Position numbers and translations under genes: made by a program. Positions 34,720 to 44,060 of a stretch of DNA of 55,922 nucleotides are shown here, piece by piece. The stretch covers positions 1,803,703 to 1,859,624 of the forward strand of contig NZ_JH932293.1 of NCBI RefSeq assembly GCF_000301075.1, read 5' to 3'. The notes below the pieces were generated by a model. It had not been told where the DNA came from. It did not search any database and saw only the letters and a list, made by a program, of their open reading frames with translations. The stretch comes from Bergeyella zoohelcum ATCC 43767. Its GTDB lineage: Bacteria; Bacteroidota; Bacteroidia; Flavobacteriales; Weeksellaceae. Every line of letters begins with the position of its first letter. Positions within the stretch are counted from its first letter, which is position 1.

Positions 34720-36642
34720 ATGAATTTTAAATACTACCTTACCCTATTCTATCGTCTATTTTTGGTCTATTTTTTCTACCAAATCGCAAGAGTTTTGTTT
34801 TGGTGGTACAATAAAGAATTAATTGACATCAACGGTTTTTCAGAATACCTTTCTCTCGCGTACAGAGGCATTGCTTTTGATACCACCGCCATCTTATATA
34901 TCAATTCGCTTTTTATTTTTCTCAGTATTATTCCTATTGGCATTAATAGTAAAAAGTATTGGCAAAAAATATTATTTTGGTGGTATTTTATTACCAATGG
35001 TATTGCTTATTCATGGAACTTTGGAGATTTTATTTATTTTAAATTTTCCCAATCCCGACTGACTTCTGCAGCATTAGATGTAGCTGGAAATGAGACCAAT
35101 TTGGGCAAAGTTTTTTGGGAATCATTAAAAGAATATCCATCGGTAGGGATAGGGTATATCCTCCTCATGGCATTATGGGTTTTCCTATACAATAGGGTGA
35201 AAATTACAGAAGTGAAACCCAAAATTTCTTTCCGTTATTTTGCCGTTTCTATTCTGGTGCTTTGCGGCGTGGCTACTTTGGCCGTGGGCGGCATCCGAGG
35301 AGATTTTAAACACAGTACCCGACCGATTAATTTAGTAGATGCCAATAAACATGTTAGACTACCCATTCAGGGAAATATAGTGCTTAATAGTTCGTTTTCC
35401 TTTTTAAGAACACTGGGAAGCAACCAATTTAAAGAGGTAAATTTTGTGGATGAAACTTTCATCAATCACCAACTTCTTCCCTATAAACAATACAATAAAG
35501 ATAAACACTCCCCTTCCCTTCCTCCTAACATTGTGATTCTCATCGTAGAATCTTTCGGTAGAGAATACTCTGGGGCATTTAATGAAAGAAAAAATATAGA
35601 AAACTATCAGTCTTTTACCCCTTTCGTGGATAGTCTTGCCAAGCATAGTCTTATTTTCCCAAATTCTTTTGCCAATGGTAGGCAGTCTATCCATGGCATG
35701 AGTAGCATTCTGGCGGGAATTCCTACGCATGCCAGTGCTTTTACTTCTTCTCCTTATGCCAATCAGAAAATCAGTTCCATAGTTTCTATTGCCAATGAAA
35801 TGGGCTATGACACTTCATTTTATCACGGTGCTCCCAATGGCTCTATGGGCTTTCAAGGTTTTGCCAATATATTAGGGTTCCACCATTATTTTGGTAAAAA
35901 TGAATACAATAACGATGAAGATTTTGATGGTATGTGGGCAATTTGGGATGAACCTTTTTTACAGTATTTCGCAAAAAACATCGGTAAGAAAAAACCTTTT
36001 TTGACCACGATGTTCACGGCTTCCTCTCATCATCCATTTAAAATTCCCGAAAAATATAAAGGAAAATTCCAAAAAGGTTTCGTAGACATGCATGAACCTA
36101 TGCAATATACAGATTATGCACTGAAAAAATTCTTTGAAACGGCTGAAAAACAGCCATGGTATGAAAATACTATTTTCGTTATCACGGGAGATCATACCAA
36201 TCAAGTGTACTACTCTGAATACCATAAAGCAATGAATGGATATGCCGTTCCTATTCTATTTTTTTCACCTAATCCTACCTATGAGCTGATAGGAAAAAAT
36301 GAAAAATACGCACAGCAGATGGATATTTACCCTACACTAGTAGATATAATGGGCTATGAAAAACCATTCAGAAGCTGGGGAAAAAGTTTGATTTCAGAGG
36401 ACGATACTTCCCCACATATCATCATTACCTCTGATGGAATTACCATAAGAGCAGTCTATGGAGATTATATCTATCTTTTTGATGGTAAGAATTTTACTGG
36501 ATTATATGCCAAAGAAGATCTCGGCTTTGAACAAAATCTATTATCAAAAACACATTCCCTAGAAGTAGAAAGAGGAAAAAAACTCATCCAAGCATGGTAT
36601 CAAGATTATATGCATAAAATTATTCAAAGAAAACTGGGATAA
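34720..36642 (+). CDS. LtaS-like membrane sulfatase-fold phospho-transferase
   Basis: The 640-aa protein has about five membrane segments in residues 1-200 and a large extracytoplasmic sulfatase/alkaline-phosphatase-fold domain. NIVILIVESFGREYSGAF supplies the metal-binding Glu, FANGRQSIHGMSSILAGIPTH contains the expected catalytic Ser/Thr region, and VITGDHTNQ plus YSEYHKAMNGYAVPILFF the remaining metal ligands. Family members move glycerol-phosphate or phosphoethanolamine to teichoic acids, glucans or lipid A. In a Gram-negative flavobacterium lipid or glycan decoration is more likely than teichoic acid. Substrate inferred only. Confidence 0.85.
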   Translation: MNFKYYLTLFYRLFLVYFFYQIARVLFWWYNKELIDINGFSEYLSLAYRGIAFDTTAILYINSLFIFLSIIPIGINSKKYWQKILFWWYFITNGIAYSWNFGDFIYFKFSQSRLTSAALDVAGNETNLGKVFWESLKEYPSVGIGYILLMALWVFLYNRVKITEVKPKISFRYFAVSILVLCGVATLAVGGIRGDFKHSTRPINLVDANKHVRLPIQGNIVLNSSFSFLRTLGSNQFKEVNFVDETFINHQLLPYKQYNKDKHSPSLPPNIVILIVESFGREYSGAFNERKNIENYQSFTPFVDSLAKHSLIFPNSFANGRQSIHGMSSILAGIPTHASAFTSSPYANQKISSIVSIANEMGYDTSFYHGAPNGSMGFQGFANILGFHHYFGKNEYNNDEDFDGMWAIWDEPFLQYFAKNIGKKKPFLTTMFTASSHHPFKIPEKYKGKFQKGFVDMHEPMQYTDYALKKFFETAEKQPWYENTIFVITGDHTNQVYYSEYHKAMNGYAVPILFFSPNPTYELIGKNEKYAQQMDIYPTLVDIMGYEKPFRSWGKSLISEDDTSPHIIITSDGITIRAVYGDYIYLFDGKNFTGLYAKEDLGFEQNLLSKTHSLEVERGKKLIQAWYQDYMHKIIQRKLG

Positions 36643-36666
36643 AGCATTGCATGAATTGAACCTTTA

Positions 36667-36693
36667 GAGGGAAGTTTTCAGCTTCCCTTTTTT
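36667..36693 (+). terminator. Terminator after the LtaS-like gene
   Basis: GGGAAG (36669-36674) pairs with CTTCCC (36682-36687), followed by six T residues. Confidence 0.85.
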
Positions 36694-36780
36694 ATTTGTC
36701 TTCTTAAAAAGTCATTTTTATGAATTGAATCTGCCACATTAAAAATCTGTAAATAAATTTATAAAAAATATTGTACCTTC

Positions 36781-36806
36781 TTGGCACTTTACCAAGATAC
36801 TAAAAA
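36781..36806. repeat. Copy of the TTGGYAAAGTGC / CTTTACCAA motif
   Basis: CTTTACCAAGATACTAAAAA resembles CTTTACCAAAGTACTAAAAA at 17991. The first half, CTTGGCACTTTACCAAG (36780-36796), is itself a short palindrome. Confidence 0.45.
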
Positions 36807-36880
36807 ACCTTGAAATTGTCTTAAGCATCACAATATGTTTAAAATCACCTCACAACAAATAAAATTTAAAAAAATAAAAC

Positions 36881-36911
36881 AAAAAAAAGAGACTTTGTTT
36901 CCAAAGTCTCT
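36881..36911 (-). terminator. Terminator of the initiator tRNA unit
   Basis: On the minus strand AGAGACTTTG and CAAAGTCTCT form a perfect 10-bp stem with a GAAA tetraloop, followed by eight T residues. Confidence 0.9.
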
Positions 36912-36916
36912 TATAG

Positions 36917-36989
<73 letters not shown>

Positions 36990-37032
36990 GTATTTTTTTT
37001 AATTAAGCACCGCAACACTTAATATCGCTTAG

Positions 37033-37105
<73 letters not shown>

Positions 37106-37166
37106 ATATTGGACTGCAAATATACGACTTTTTTTATCACACACAAATTTTTTCATACTTTTTTCT

Positions 37167-37174
37167 TATTTTTG
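37167..37174 (+). promoter_or_regulatory. -7 box of the Sua5/YrdC gene
   Basis: TATTTTTG lies 4 nt before the ATG at 37179, so the transcript should be leaderless or nearly so. Confidence 0.65.
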
Positions 37175-37178
37175 TGCT

Positions 37179-37790
37179 ATGGCAACAATCATTAGAATAA
37201 ACCCTGACAACCCGCAGGAAAGACAACTTAACCAAGTCATCGATGTGCTGAACAGCGGTGGTATCATCATCTTCCCATCAGATACCGTCTATGCCATGGG
37301 GTGCAATATCCACCATCCCAAGGCAATGAAAAAACTTGCCGATATCAAAGGAATAAAATTAGAAAAAGCCAAATTTTCTATTGTTTGTAACAACCTTAGC
37401 CACCTTTCCGAATTTACCAAACCCATTGATTCTTCCATTTTTAGACTGCTCAAACAGCATCTCCCTGGGCCATTTACCTTTATTTTAGAAGCTGGAAAAG
37501 CACTTCCCGCCGCCTATAAGGGACATAAAACGATAGGCATCCGAGTACCAGACCACAGCATCCCTCAGAAAATAGTAGAATTATTAGGAAGCCCCATCGC
37601 TTCTACCTCCATTAAAGACGAAGATGAAATCATAGAGTACACTACTGACCCTGAACTCATAGCAGAGAAATTTGACAAAATGGTAGATATCGTCATTGAT
37701 GCAGGATACGGAGGTAATATCGCCTCCACAGTGATAGACCTTACCTCTGGAGAACCCGAAATCATCCGCCAAGGAAAAGGAGAACTCTAA
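37179..37790 (+). CDS. L-threonylcarbamoyladenylate synthase (Sua5/YrdC/YciO family)
   Basis: The 203-aa protein has the YrdC fold: GGIIIFPSDTVYAMGCNI (nucleotide-binding start), KLADIKGIKLEKAKFSIV, and HLPGPFTFILEAGKALP, with IGIRVPDH and SPIASTSIKDEDE closing the active site. It makes threonylcarbamoyl-AMP for t6A37 of ANN-decoding tRNAs. The short form without the Sua5 domain is seen. The YciO subfamily is a possible alternative because of its R/K differences. It heads a likely operon with yaaA and prmC. Confidence 0.88.
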   Translation: MATIIRINPDNPQERQLNQVIDVLNSGGIIIFPSDTVYAMGCNIHHPKAMKKLADIKGIKLEKAKFSIVCNNLSHLSEFTKPIDSSIFRLLKQHLPGPFTFILEAGKALPAAYKGHKTIGIRVPDHSIPQKIVELLGSPIASTSIKDEDEIIEYTTDPELIAEKFDKMVDIVIDAGYGGNIASTVIDLTSGEPEIIRQGKGEL

Positions 37791-37825
37791 TTATTCATCT
37801 CAATTTCTAACTTAATTATAACACA

Positions 37826-38584
37826 ATGAAAATCATCACTTCCCCAGCTAAACTTATGAAAACGGATTTTGAAAGTGACATTCTAAAATCCACTACGCCT
37901 ACTTTCATAGAAGAAGCTCACCTTATCCAGTCTCATCTGAAAGAAAAATCCCCTCAATTCCTTTCCGAGCTCATGGAAATATCTGCCAAACTAGCTAACG
38001 AAAACTGGGAACGCAACCAAAAATGGACGCCCAATCCCCAAAAAGAAGAATCCGCACAAGCTATTTTTGCCTTTACAGGGGAAGTATATAGAGGGCTTGA
38101 TGCCAAAACTTTGGATAAAAAAGCAATAGAATATCTTCAAAAAAATTACAGAATGCTCTCCGGATTGTATGGTTTACTAAAACCTTCGGATAGAATAATG
38201 CCTTATCGTTTAGAGATGGGAAGAAATTTCGAATTTGAAAGTTATAAGAATCTCTACGAATTTTGGCGTGAAAAAATTACTACTCAGCTGAACGCTGAAC
38301 TGAAAGATAATGATATCATCCTCAATTTAGCAAGTAATGAATACTTTAAATCTGTGGATAAAAAGAAACTCAATGCCACAGTGATTGATTTTGATTTCTA
38401 CGAAATGAAATCTGGAAAGCCTAAGACCATCGTAGTCTATACCAAACACGCCAGAGGTTTAGTGGTTCGCTTTTGTGCTGAAACCCATGCCCAAACCCTC
38501 AATGATGTAAAAGCGTTTAACTACGAAGGCTACCTCATAGACGAAGAAAAATCTACAGACACGAAATTAGTATTTACCCGATGA
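37826..38584 (+). CDS. yaaA: Peroxide stress protein YaaA
   Basis: The 252-aa protein has the UPF0246/DUF328 features: MKIITSPAKLMKTDFE, YRMLSGLYGLLKPSDRIMPY, RLEMGRNF, NLASNEYFKSVD and FCAETHAQTLNDVKAF. YaaA lowers free intracellular iron under peroxide stress and binds DNA in E. coli. Length is normal. It lies between the Sua5/YrdC-type gene and prmC with short gaps. Confidence 0.95.
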   Translation: MKIITSPAKLMKTDFESDILKSTTPTFIEEAHLIQSHLKEKSPQFLSELMEISAKLANENWERNQKWTPNPQKEESAQAIFAFTGEVYRGLDAKTLDKKAIEYLQKNYRMLSGLYGLLKPSDRIMPYRLEMGRNFEFESYKNLYEFWREKITTQLNAELKDNDIILNLASNEYFKSVDKKKLNATVIDFDFYEMKSGKPKTIVVYTKHARGLVVRFCAETHAQTLNDVKAFNYEGYLIDEEKSTDTKLVFTR

Positions 38585-38612
38585 TCTCTATTTCATCGTT
38601 ACCCCATAAAGA

Positions 38613-39452
38613 ATGCTCATAGCAGAAATAAAATCAAATTTCCACAGGGATTTAAACGGACTCTACACCGCTTCGGAGATAGAGACATTGTTCGTGATTT
38701 TTGTGGAAGAATTTTTAAAAATCAACAGAGTTCAACTCAGAAATTGGAACGAACCTCTGAACGACGCTGTGATACTGAAATTTCAAAATGCTCTTTCAGC
38801 ACTGAAAACGGGGAAGCCATACCAGCAAATTATAGGAAAAGCTCAATTTTTCGGGGAGGTCTTCAAAGTGAATGAACATACGCTCATTCCTCGCCCCGAA
38901 ACAGAAGAACTCTTAGAAATGGCTATCCGAGAAATTAAAAAATTAAAAAATAAAAACATCCAGATTTTGGACATCGGAACAGGTTCAGGAGTAATCCCCA
39001 TTATCCTAAAGAAATACTTCCCAAGTGCAGAAATCACCAGCATGGACATTTGTCCAGAAGCCATTGCTATTGCTAAAGATAATGCACAGACACACCAAAG
39101 CGAAATCCATTTTATTCAGGAAGATTATCTGCACACCACTCTATCCAAAAAATATGATATTATCATTTCTAATCCTCCTTATATAGGTAAAGACGAAAAT
39201 AATGAAATAGAAGATACTGTAAAAAAATTTGAACCGAATATTGCCTTATTTTCTCCCACTGAAGACCCTCTCATTTTTTACCGAAAAATAGCCATGGATG
39301 CTGAAAATCATCTTATCAATGGCGGAATGATTTTCTTGGAAATCAACCAAAAATTAGGACAAGAAACATTGGCACTCTATCACCATTTCTCCTCCGCACA
39401 ACTGATAAAAGATTTATCTGGAAATGACAGAATACTTTTCATCACAAAATAA
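38613..39452 (+). CDS. prmC: Peptide chain release factor N5-glutamine methyltransferase
   Basis: The 279-aa protein has an N-terminal helical domain and a C-terminal Rossmann domain with ILDIGTGSGVIPIILKK and the catalytic NPPYI motif (YDIIISNPPYIGKDE). LIPRPETEELLEMA is the usual PrmC link. It methylates the Gln of the GGQ loop of RF1 and RF2. It is the last gene of the unit; a hairpin overlapping the stop ends it. Confidence 0.95.
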   Translation: MLIAEIKSNFHRDLNGLYTASEIETLFVIFVEEFLKINRVQLRNWNEPLNDAVILKFQNALSALKTGKPYQQIIGKAQFFGEVFKVNEHTLIPRPETEELLEMAIREIKKLKNKNIQILDIGTGSGVIPIILKKYFPSAEITSMDICPEAIAIAKDNAQTHQSEIHFIQEDYLHTTLSKKYDIIISNPPYIGKDENNEIEDTVKKFEPNIALFSPTEDPLIFYRKIAMDAENHLINGGMIFLEINQKLGQETLALYHHFSSAQLIKDLSGNDRILFITK

Positions 39453-39482
39453 AATACTGCCTTACCGAAGTAAGACAGTATT
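39453..39482. terminator. Hairpin after prmC
   Basis: AATACTG-C-CTTAC (39453-39465) pairs with GTAAG-A-CAGTATT (39470-39482) around CGAA, with one internal mismatch. It separates prmC from the convergent T9SS cargo gene. The T tract is weak, so it may act with low efficiency. Confidence 0.6.
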
Positions 39483-39511
39483 CATACACAATTCTAAAAA
39501 CTATAACATGA

Positions 39512-40408
39512 TTATTTCTTAATCACCTTCTTAGTAGTTACCTTGTTATCCGTAGTAAGTACATTCAGATAATACACCCCTGAAGGGACAGCACTGATAT
39601 CTACGGTATTATCTACCACTTTATCAGAAACAAGTTTCCCCGTTGCATCAAATACTTTTGCGTACTGAATTTTCTTTTCCGTAATGATTTTTACTATTCC
39701 CGTAGTAGGGTTTTCCACTGATACACCATCATTTTTAGTCAGTTCATTTGTAGAAAGCTGAGCGGTGGTTACTACCACATCATCTACCATAAAAAAGAAA
39801 ACATCTTGAGATTCGCATAGAATACCTATTCTTACAGATTGGTTAGCGTAAGCATCCAAATCATAATTTACTTGTGTCCAATTGTCTGCGGGTGCTTGTA
39901 ATTGATTAGGTCCCGAAATAATGGTAAAATCACTAGATGAAGTAGGTGTTCCTGTACCTGTATATACTCCCACCCTATACTTTTCAAGTCCATAATCACT
40001 TGTGAAAGATTTTACCCAAAAAGAAAGGCTATTGCCACTTGCTCCTAAATTTAATTGTGGAGTGATCAACCAGTCTTCATTCCCATTAGGAGCAGAAGTT
40101 GGAATAGAGGAAAAACACGCCATATATTTGTTCCCCGTTTTAGGTAACACCTCAGAGAGAGTATTAATAGGAGGGTTAGTAGCATAAGGATTAAAAACAA
40201 TATAAGCTTGAGATTTACCCTGATTTTGCCAGGTAGTATTAGCCCATCCATAAGTAACCCCTCCATCCAAATCCAATGTTTGCCAATTACCTATTCCCGT
40301 GATAGCAAAATCCGTATAGGTTTCAAAGCTATCATTTAATAATGTTACTTGTGCATTTGCAAAGTTCACCGCTTGCAGTAATACTGCAGATAATAAAATT
40401 TTCTTCAT
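39512..40408 (-). CDS. Secreted choice-of-anchor/cleaved-adhesin protein with T9SS type A sorting domain
   Basis: The 298-aa protein has a signal peptide (MKKILLSAVLLQAVNFANAQ) and a beta-sandwich of the cleaved-adhesin/choice-of-anchor J kind. Typical pieces are NDSFETYTDF, WANTTWQNQGKSQAYIVF, NEDWLITPQLNLGASGNSL and RIGILCESQDVFFFMVDDVV. The last about 75 residues are a T9SS type A sorting domain (VENPTTGIVKIITEKKIQYA, then SGVYYLNVLTTDNKV). It is exported by the type IX system and probably anchored or released at the surface. It is small for the family, with one adhesin domain and no catalytic domain. Confidence 0.9.
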   Translation of the reverse strand: MKKILLSAVLLQAVNFANAQVTLLNDSFETYTDFAITGIGNWQTLDLDGGVTYGWANTTWQNQGKSQAYIVFNPYATNPPINTLSEVLPKTGNKYMACFSSIPTSAPNGNEDWLITPQLNLGASGNSLSFWVKSFTSDYGLEKYRVGVYTGTGTPTSSSDFTIISGPNQLQAPADNWTQVNYDLDAYANQSVRIGILCESQDVFFFMVDDVVVTTAQLSTNELTKNDGVSVENPTTGIVKIITEKKIQYAKVFDATGKLVSDKVVDNTVDISAVPSGVYYLNVLTTDNKVTTKKVIKK

Positions 40409-40432
40409 AATCTAAAATATTTTTTAATCTTC

Positions 40433-40440
40433 CAAATATA
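40433..40440 (-). promoter_or_regulatory. -7 box of the T9SS cargo gene
   Basis: TATATTTG on the minus strand, 24 nt before the ATG at 40408. Confidence 0.6.
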
Positions 40441-40545
40441 ACAATAAAAATTAAACCTACAAGCAAAAGTTTATTTTTTTATCGAAAAAATACAATAATC
40501 TAATTTTATATACTATTAATTCAAGAATAAAGTAATTACATAACT

Positions 40546-40600
40546 CTCACATTACCTCATTATCCCATTACCTCATTATCCCATTACCTCATTAAAACAC
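40546..40600. repeat. Short tandem repeat of 8/16 bp (AATGAGGT-AATGGGAT)
   Basis: Read on the minus strand, AATGAGGTAATGGGAT occurs twice in tandem and is followed by AATGAGGTAATGTGAG. The same octamers form the degenerate tract at 22446. Confidence 0.8.
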
Positions 40601-40641
40601 TCCATTGAATTTCTGATTAACTTACTCCAACGACACGCATC

Positions 40642-41928
40642 TTATTTATCATATTTATTCCCCCATTTTTTATTGATTTCCTCACGGATTTTCTTCTCAG
40701 TAGTATTATCAGCGGGATGATAAAAAACGGTACCACTGATCTCTTCGGGTAAAAACTCCTGCTGCACGAAATGAGCAGGATAATCATGAGCATACTGATA
40801 TGCCTTTCCATAGTCTAAATCTTTCATCAGTTGGGTAGGAGCATTTCTCAGATGTAATGGCACATTAAGATGAGGGTTCTTTCTCACAAAATCCATTGCC
40901 TCATTAATGGCTACATAAGTAGAATTAGATTTAGGTGCCATAGCCAGATAAACAGCAGTTTGACTTAAGATAATACGGGATTCAGGATTTCCTATTACGC
41001 TTACCGCTTGAAAACAGCTATTAGCAATTGTGAGTGCATTGGGATGGGCAAGACCGATATCCTCTGATGCCAAAATGAGCATTCTTCGGGCGATAAACTT
41101 TACATCTTCCCCACCTACCAGCATTTTCGCGAGCCAAAACACTGCAGCATTAGGGTCACTTCCACGAATAGATTTGATGAATGCCGAAATAATATCATAA
41201 TGCTGTTCTCCATTTTTATCATAATGAGGAATGGTTTCCTGCAAAATTTCTTCTATCTCTGCTTTAGAAATCACTTTTTCTCTTGAAATATTTTGGGTAT
41301 TCAGCACCAGTTCTATTGCATTAATCAGCTTTCTTCCGTCTCCTCCAGAATATTGTATCAGCGGAGCGAAATCTATAAACGAAAAATCTTTTCGGTACAA
41401 TTCATTGTATTTTATTAACGCCGTATGGGCTAATTTTTCTAAATCATCATAAGAAAGTGCATTCAATGCATACACCTGAGAGCGAGACAATAAGGCAGGT
41501 ACCACCTCAAAACTCGGGTTCTCCGTAGTAGCTCCTATGAGTACCACCCAGCCTTTTTCCACCGCCTGAAGCAGTGCATCTTGCTGAGATTTACTGAAAC
41601 GATGAATTTCATCAATGAAGAGAATAGGAGGCTGTTCTGAGAAAAGATTTTGTTTTTTTGCCTCTTCTATTACCTCCCTTACTTCTTTCACACCACTAGA
41701 AATGGCAGAGAGTTTAAAAAACTTTCTCCCCGATTGTACCGCTAGAATTTCCGAAAGCGTAGTTTTTCCCGTTCCTGGTGGTCCCCAAAATATCAGACTA
41801 CTGATTCTTCCATTCTGAAGCATTCTATACAATGGCCCCGAAGGGGCTTGGGTAAGGTGTTCCTGTCCGATAATTTCTGCTAATGTCTGAGGTCTTAAAA
41901 CTTCCGAAAGTGGTGGTGAATAAGGCAT
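40642..41928 (-). CDS. rarA: Replication-associated recombination protein A (RarA/MgsA AAA+ ATPase)
   Basis: The 428-aa protein has Walker A GPPGTGKTT (48-56), Walker B PPILFIDEIHRFSKSQQDAL, sensor 1 VLIGATTENPSF, and C-terminal MgsA domains with SFIKSIRGSDPNAAVFWLA. The latter holds ARRMLILASEDIGLAHPNAL and YVAINEAMDFV. It is related to eukaryotic WRNIP1 and acts at stalled forks. Length and motifs are complete. Confidence 0.96.
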   Translation of the reverse strand: MPYSPPLSEVLRPQTLAEIIGQEHLTQAPSGPLYRMLQNGRISSLIFWGPPGTGKTTLSEILAVQSGRKFFKLSAISSGVKEVREVIEEAKKQNLFSEQPPILFIDEIHRFSKSQQDALLQAVEKGWVVLIGATTENPSFEVVPALLSRSQVYALNALSYDDLEKLAHTALIKYNELYRKDFSFIDFAPLIQYSGGDGRKLINAIELVLNTQNISREKVISKAEIEEILQETIPHYDKNGEQHYDIISAFIKSIRGSDPNAAVFWLAKMLVGGEDVKFIARRMLILASEDIGLAHPNALTIANSCFQAVSVIGNPESRIILSQTAVYLAMAPKSNSTYVAINEAMDFVRKNPHLNVPLHLRNAPTQLMKDLDYGKAYQYAHDYPAHFVQQEFLPEEISGTVFYHPADNTTEKKIREEINKKWGNKYDK

Positions 41929-42119
41929 AATTGGAGTCTATAATAATGTACAAAACTACAATATTCATCTTACTTCTTAAAGATGCTTTCCAAATTTATT
42001 TGATTTTCATTTATCCACACTTAAAGCTACTCAAACATGAAAAAGAAAACTAGTAAACATATAACTCCGATGGGACTTATAACTAACACACTTTACAGAT
42101 GACAAGAAACTTTTAGAAA

Positions 42120-42167
42120 TTACATTACCAATTCCTAATCTCTAACTTCCAATTTCTACCCTAATTT
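42120..42167. repeat. Degenerate 7-bp repeat, TAATTTC type
   Basis: Words such as CAATTCC, TAATCTC, TAACTTC, CAATTTC follow one another with a period of seven, as in 10366-10434 and 47797-47815. Confidence 0.5.
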
Positions 42168-42184
42168 GAAATAATATTTTTCAC

Positions 42185-42192
42185 TACATTTG
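42185..42192 (+). promoter_or_regulatory. -7 box of the acyltransferase/glycosyltransferase unit
   Basis: TACATTTG lies 8 nt before the ATG at 42201, with a TTTG at 42165-42168 (16-nt spacing). Confidence 0.6.
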
Positions 42193-42200
42193 CAGAACTT

Positions 42201-43076
42201 ATGAAAATGCTTTATTTGTTAGTACTGCTCATGTCAAAACTACCTTTGGGAATACTTTATCGCGTTTCCGATGTTTGCATATTCATACTAAAATACATCT
42301 TCCATTACAGAAAAAAAATCATTGAAGAAAACCTCAGAAAATCATTTCCCGAAAAAACAACAAAGGAAATAAAAAACCTTAGAAATCAATTCTATAAACA
42401 TTTCGCAGACTATATTGTGGAAATGATAAAACTCTTCTCTGCAACACCAGAATACATTAACAAAAGAGTAAAACATATCCATATAGATGTTTTCCAAAAG
42501 GCCAAAGAAGAAAAGAAAAATGTCATCCTCCTTACTGGGCATATCTTTAACTGGGAATGGTACACCCCACTAGCTACCCTCATCCCACAGGACCACTGTT
42601 TTCCTGTTTACAGAAATATCCAAAGTGACTTTTGGCGTGAAAAAATTAAAAACATCCGTAGTAAATTCGGTAATGAGGCTATAGAAGCCGCTGATGTACT
42701 AAGGCATATATTCAGAACACCCAATGATGGAAACTCTGCCTATATGTTCGTGGCAGATCAGTCTCCTTATGTCATTGATGTACGCTATGGATTGAAATTT
42801 CTTAACCAGAAAACTCCCGTGTATATTGGCTATGACAAATTGGCCACCAAAATGGATTTTAAATTCATTTTTTGTAAAATGAAGAAAGTACAAAGAGGAA
42901 AATACGCCATTGAGTATCAAGAAATTTCTCCCGATAAAGATAAATTTCAGCCGTATGAATTGGTAAAAAAATTCCATCAGCTCCTAGAAGAAAATATCCT
43001 TGAAGATCCTGCCAACTATCTTTGGAGTCATAGAAAATGGAAATACCAACATGCCATCCGTCAGTACGAAGAATAA
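42201..43076 (+). CDS. LpxL/HtrB-family lipid A-type acyltransferase
   Basis: The 291-aa protein has a hydrophobic N-terminus (MLYLLVLLMSKLPLGILY) and the His-x4-Glu catalytic motif in LTGHIFNWEWY (near 114-124). FVADQSPYVIDVRYGLKFLN and ANYLWSHRKWKY at the C-terminus are typical of late acyltransferases of lipid A. It would add a secondary acyl chain to lipid A or a similar lipid at the inner membrane. A glycosyltransferase gene follows 12 nt later. Confidence 0.88.
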   Translation: MKMLYLLVLLMSKLPLGILYRVSDVCIFILKYIFHYRKKIIEENLRKSFPEKTTKEIKNLRNQFYKHFADYIVEMIKLFSATPEYINKRVKHIHIDVFQKAKEEKKNVILLTGHIFNWEWYTPLATLIPQDHCFPVYRNIQSDFWREKIKNIRSKFGNEAIEAADVLRHIFRTPNDGNSAYMFVADQSPYVIDVRYGLKFLNQKTPVYIGYDKLATKMDFKFIFCKMKKVQRGKYAIEYQEISPDKDKFQPYELVKKFHQLLEENILEDPANYLWSHRKWKYQHAIRQYEE

Positions 43077-43088
43077 AATCATAATACC

Positions 43089-44042
43089 ATGACCACCGCT
43101 ATTGCCATCCTAAATTGGAACGGAAAATCTTGGTTAGAAAAATTCTTACCTACCCTCATCAAATGCTCACCCCAAGAAAAAATCTATATCATAGACAATG
43201 CCTCTACAGATGATTCTATAGATTTTGTAAAACAACATTTTCCCGAAATCAATATCATACAAAACACCGATAATAAAGGTTTTGCAGGAGGGTATAACGA
43301 GGGGTTAAAATACATTCATGCCGATATTTTCTGTCTTCTCAATTCCGATGTGGAAGTTACTCCCCACTGGACCGCTCCCATCCTTCAATTGTTCCAAGAA
43401 AATCCTAATATCGCTGCTGTTCAGCCCAAAATTTTGGACTACCATCAAAAAGATACCTTTGAATACGCAGGAGCAGCAGGCGGATTCATAGATGCTTTCG
43501 GTTATCCCTATTGTCATGGAAGAATCATGAACACATTAGAAAAAGACCATGGGCAATACAATACAAGCAAAGAAATTCTTTGGGCATCAGGCTGTTCACT
43601 ATTTATTCGCTCCAAAGATTTTTGGGAAATAGGAGGTTTTGACGAAAGGTTTTTTGCTCATCAGGAAGAAATAGACCTATGCTGGCGACTGAGAAATCAC
43701 GGAAAAAAAATTTACTATTGTGCGGATGCTACCATCTACCATGTAGGAGGTGGAACCTTACAAAAGGAAAATCCTAGAAAAACCTTCCTCAATTTCAGAA
43801 ATAACCTCTCCATGTTACTGAAAAACTTACCATTACACATTATGCCTTTTCTTATTTTCATTCGCTTATGTTTAGACGGATTGGCAGGTATAGTTTTTCT
43901 ACTACAAGGAAAACCACGCCACACTTGGGCTATTATTAAAGCCCACTTCGGGTTTTACGCCCAAGCTCCACAATCTTGGAAACTCAGACAAAAAAAAGTA
44001 GTCTCTAGATACTATTCTAGATTTAGCATTTTCTTTCGATAA
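43089..44042 (+). CDS. Glycosyltransferase family 2 (rhamnosyltransferase-like)
   Basis: The 317-aa protein has the GT-A fold: AIAILNWNGKSWLEKFLPTL, YIIDNASTDDSIDFV, and the metal-binding stretch FCLLNSDVEVT. The acceptor part is seen in ASGCSLFIRSKDFWEIGGFD, then ERFFAHQEEIDLCWRLRNHG. One hydrophobic segment near 255-280 probably attaches it to the membrane. Sequence pattern is that of GT2 enzymes building surface polysaccharides; the sugar is unknown. It is co-transcribed with the LpxL-like gene. Confidence 0.92.
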   Translation: MTTAIAILNWNGKSWLEKFLPTLIKCSPQEKIYIIDNASTDDSIDFVKQHFPEINIIQNTDNKGFAGGYNEGLKYIHADIFCLLNSDVEVTPHWTAPILQLFQENPNIAAVQPKILDYHQKDTFEYAGAAGGFIDAFGYPYCHGRIMNTLEKDHGQYNTSKEILWASGCSLFIRSKDFWEIGGFDERFFAHQEEIDLCWRLRNHGKKIYYCADATIYHVGGGTLQKENPRKTFLNFRNNLSMLLKNLPLHIMPFLIFIRLCLDGLAGIVFLLQGKPRHTWAIIKAHFGFYAQAPQSWKLRQKKVVSRYYSRFSIFFR

Positions 44043-44048
44043 AAATAG

Positions 44049-44056
44049 TACATTTG
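44049..44056 (+). promoter_or_regulatory. -7 box of polA
   Basis: TACATTTG is only 4 nt before the polA ATG (44061), so the message is leaderless or nearly so. Confidence 0.65.
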
Positions 44057-44060
44057 TTTC

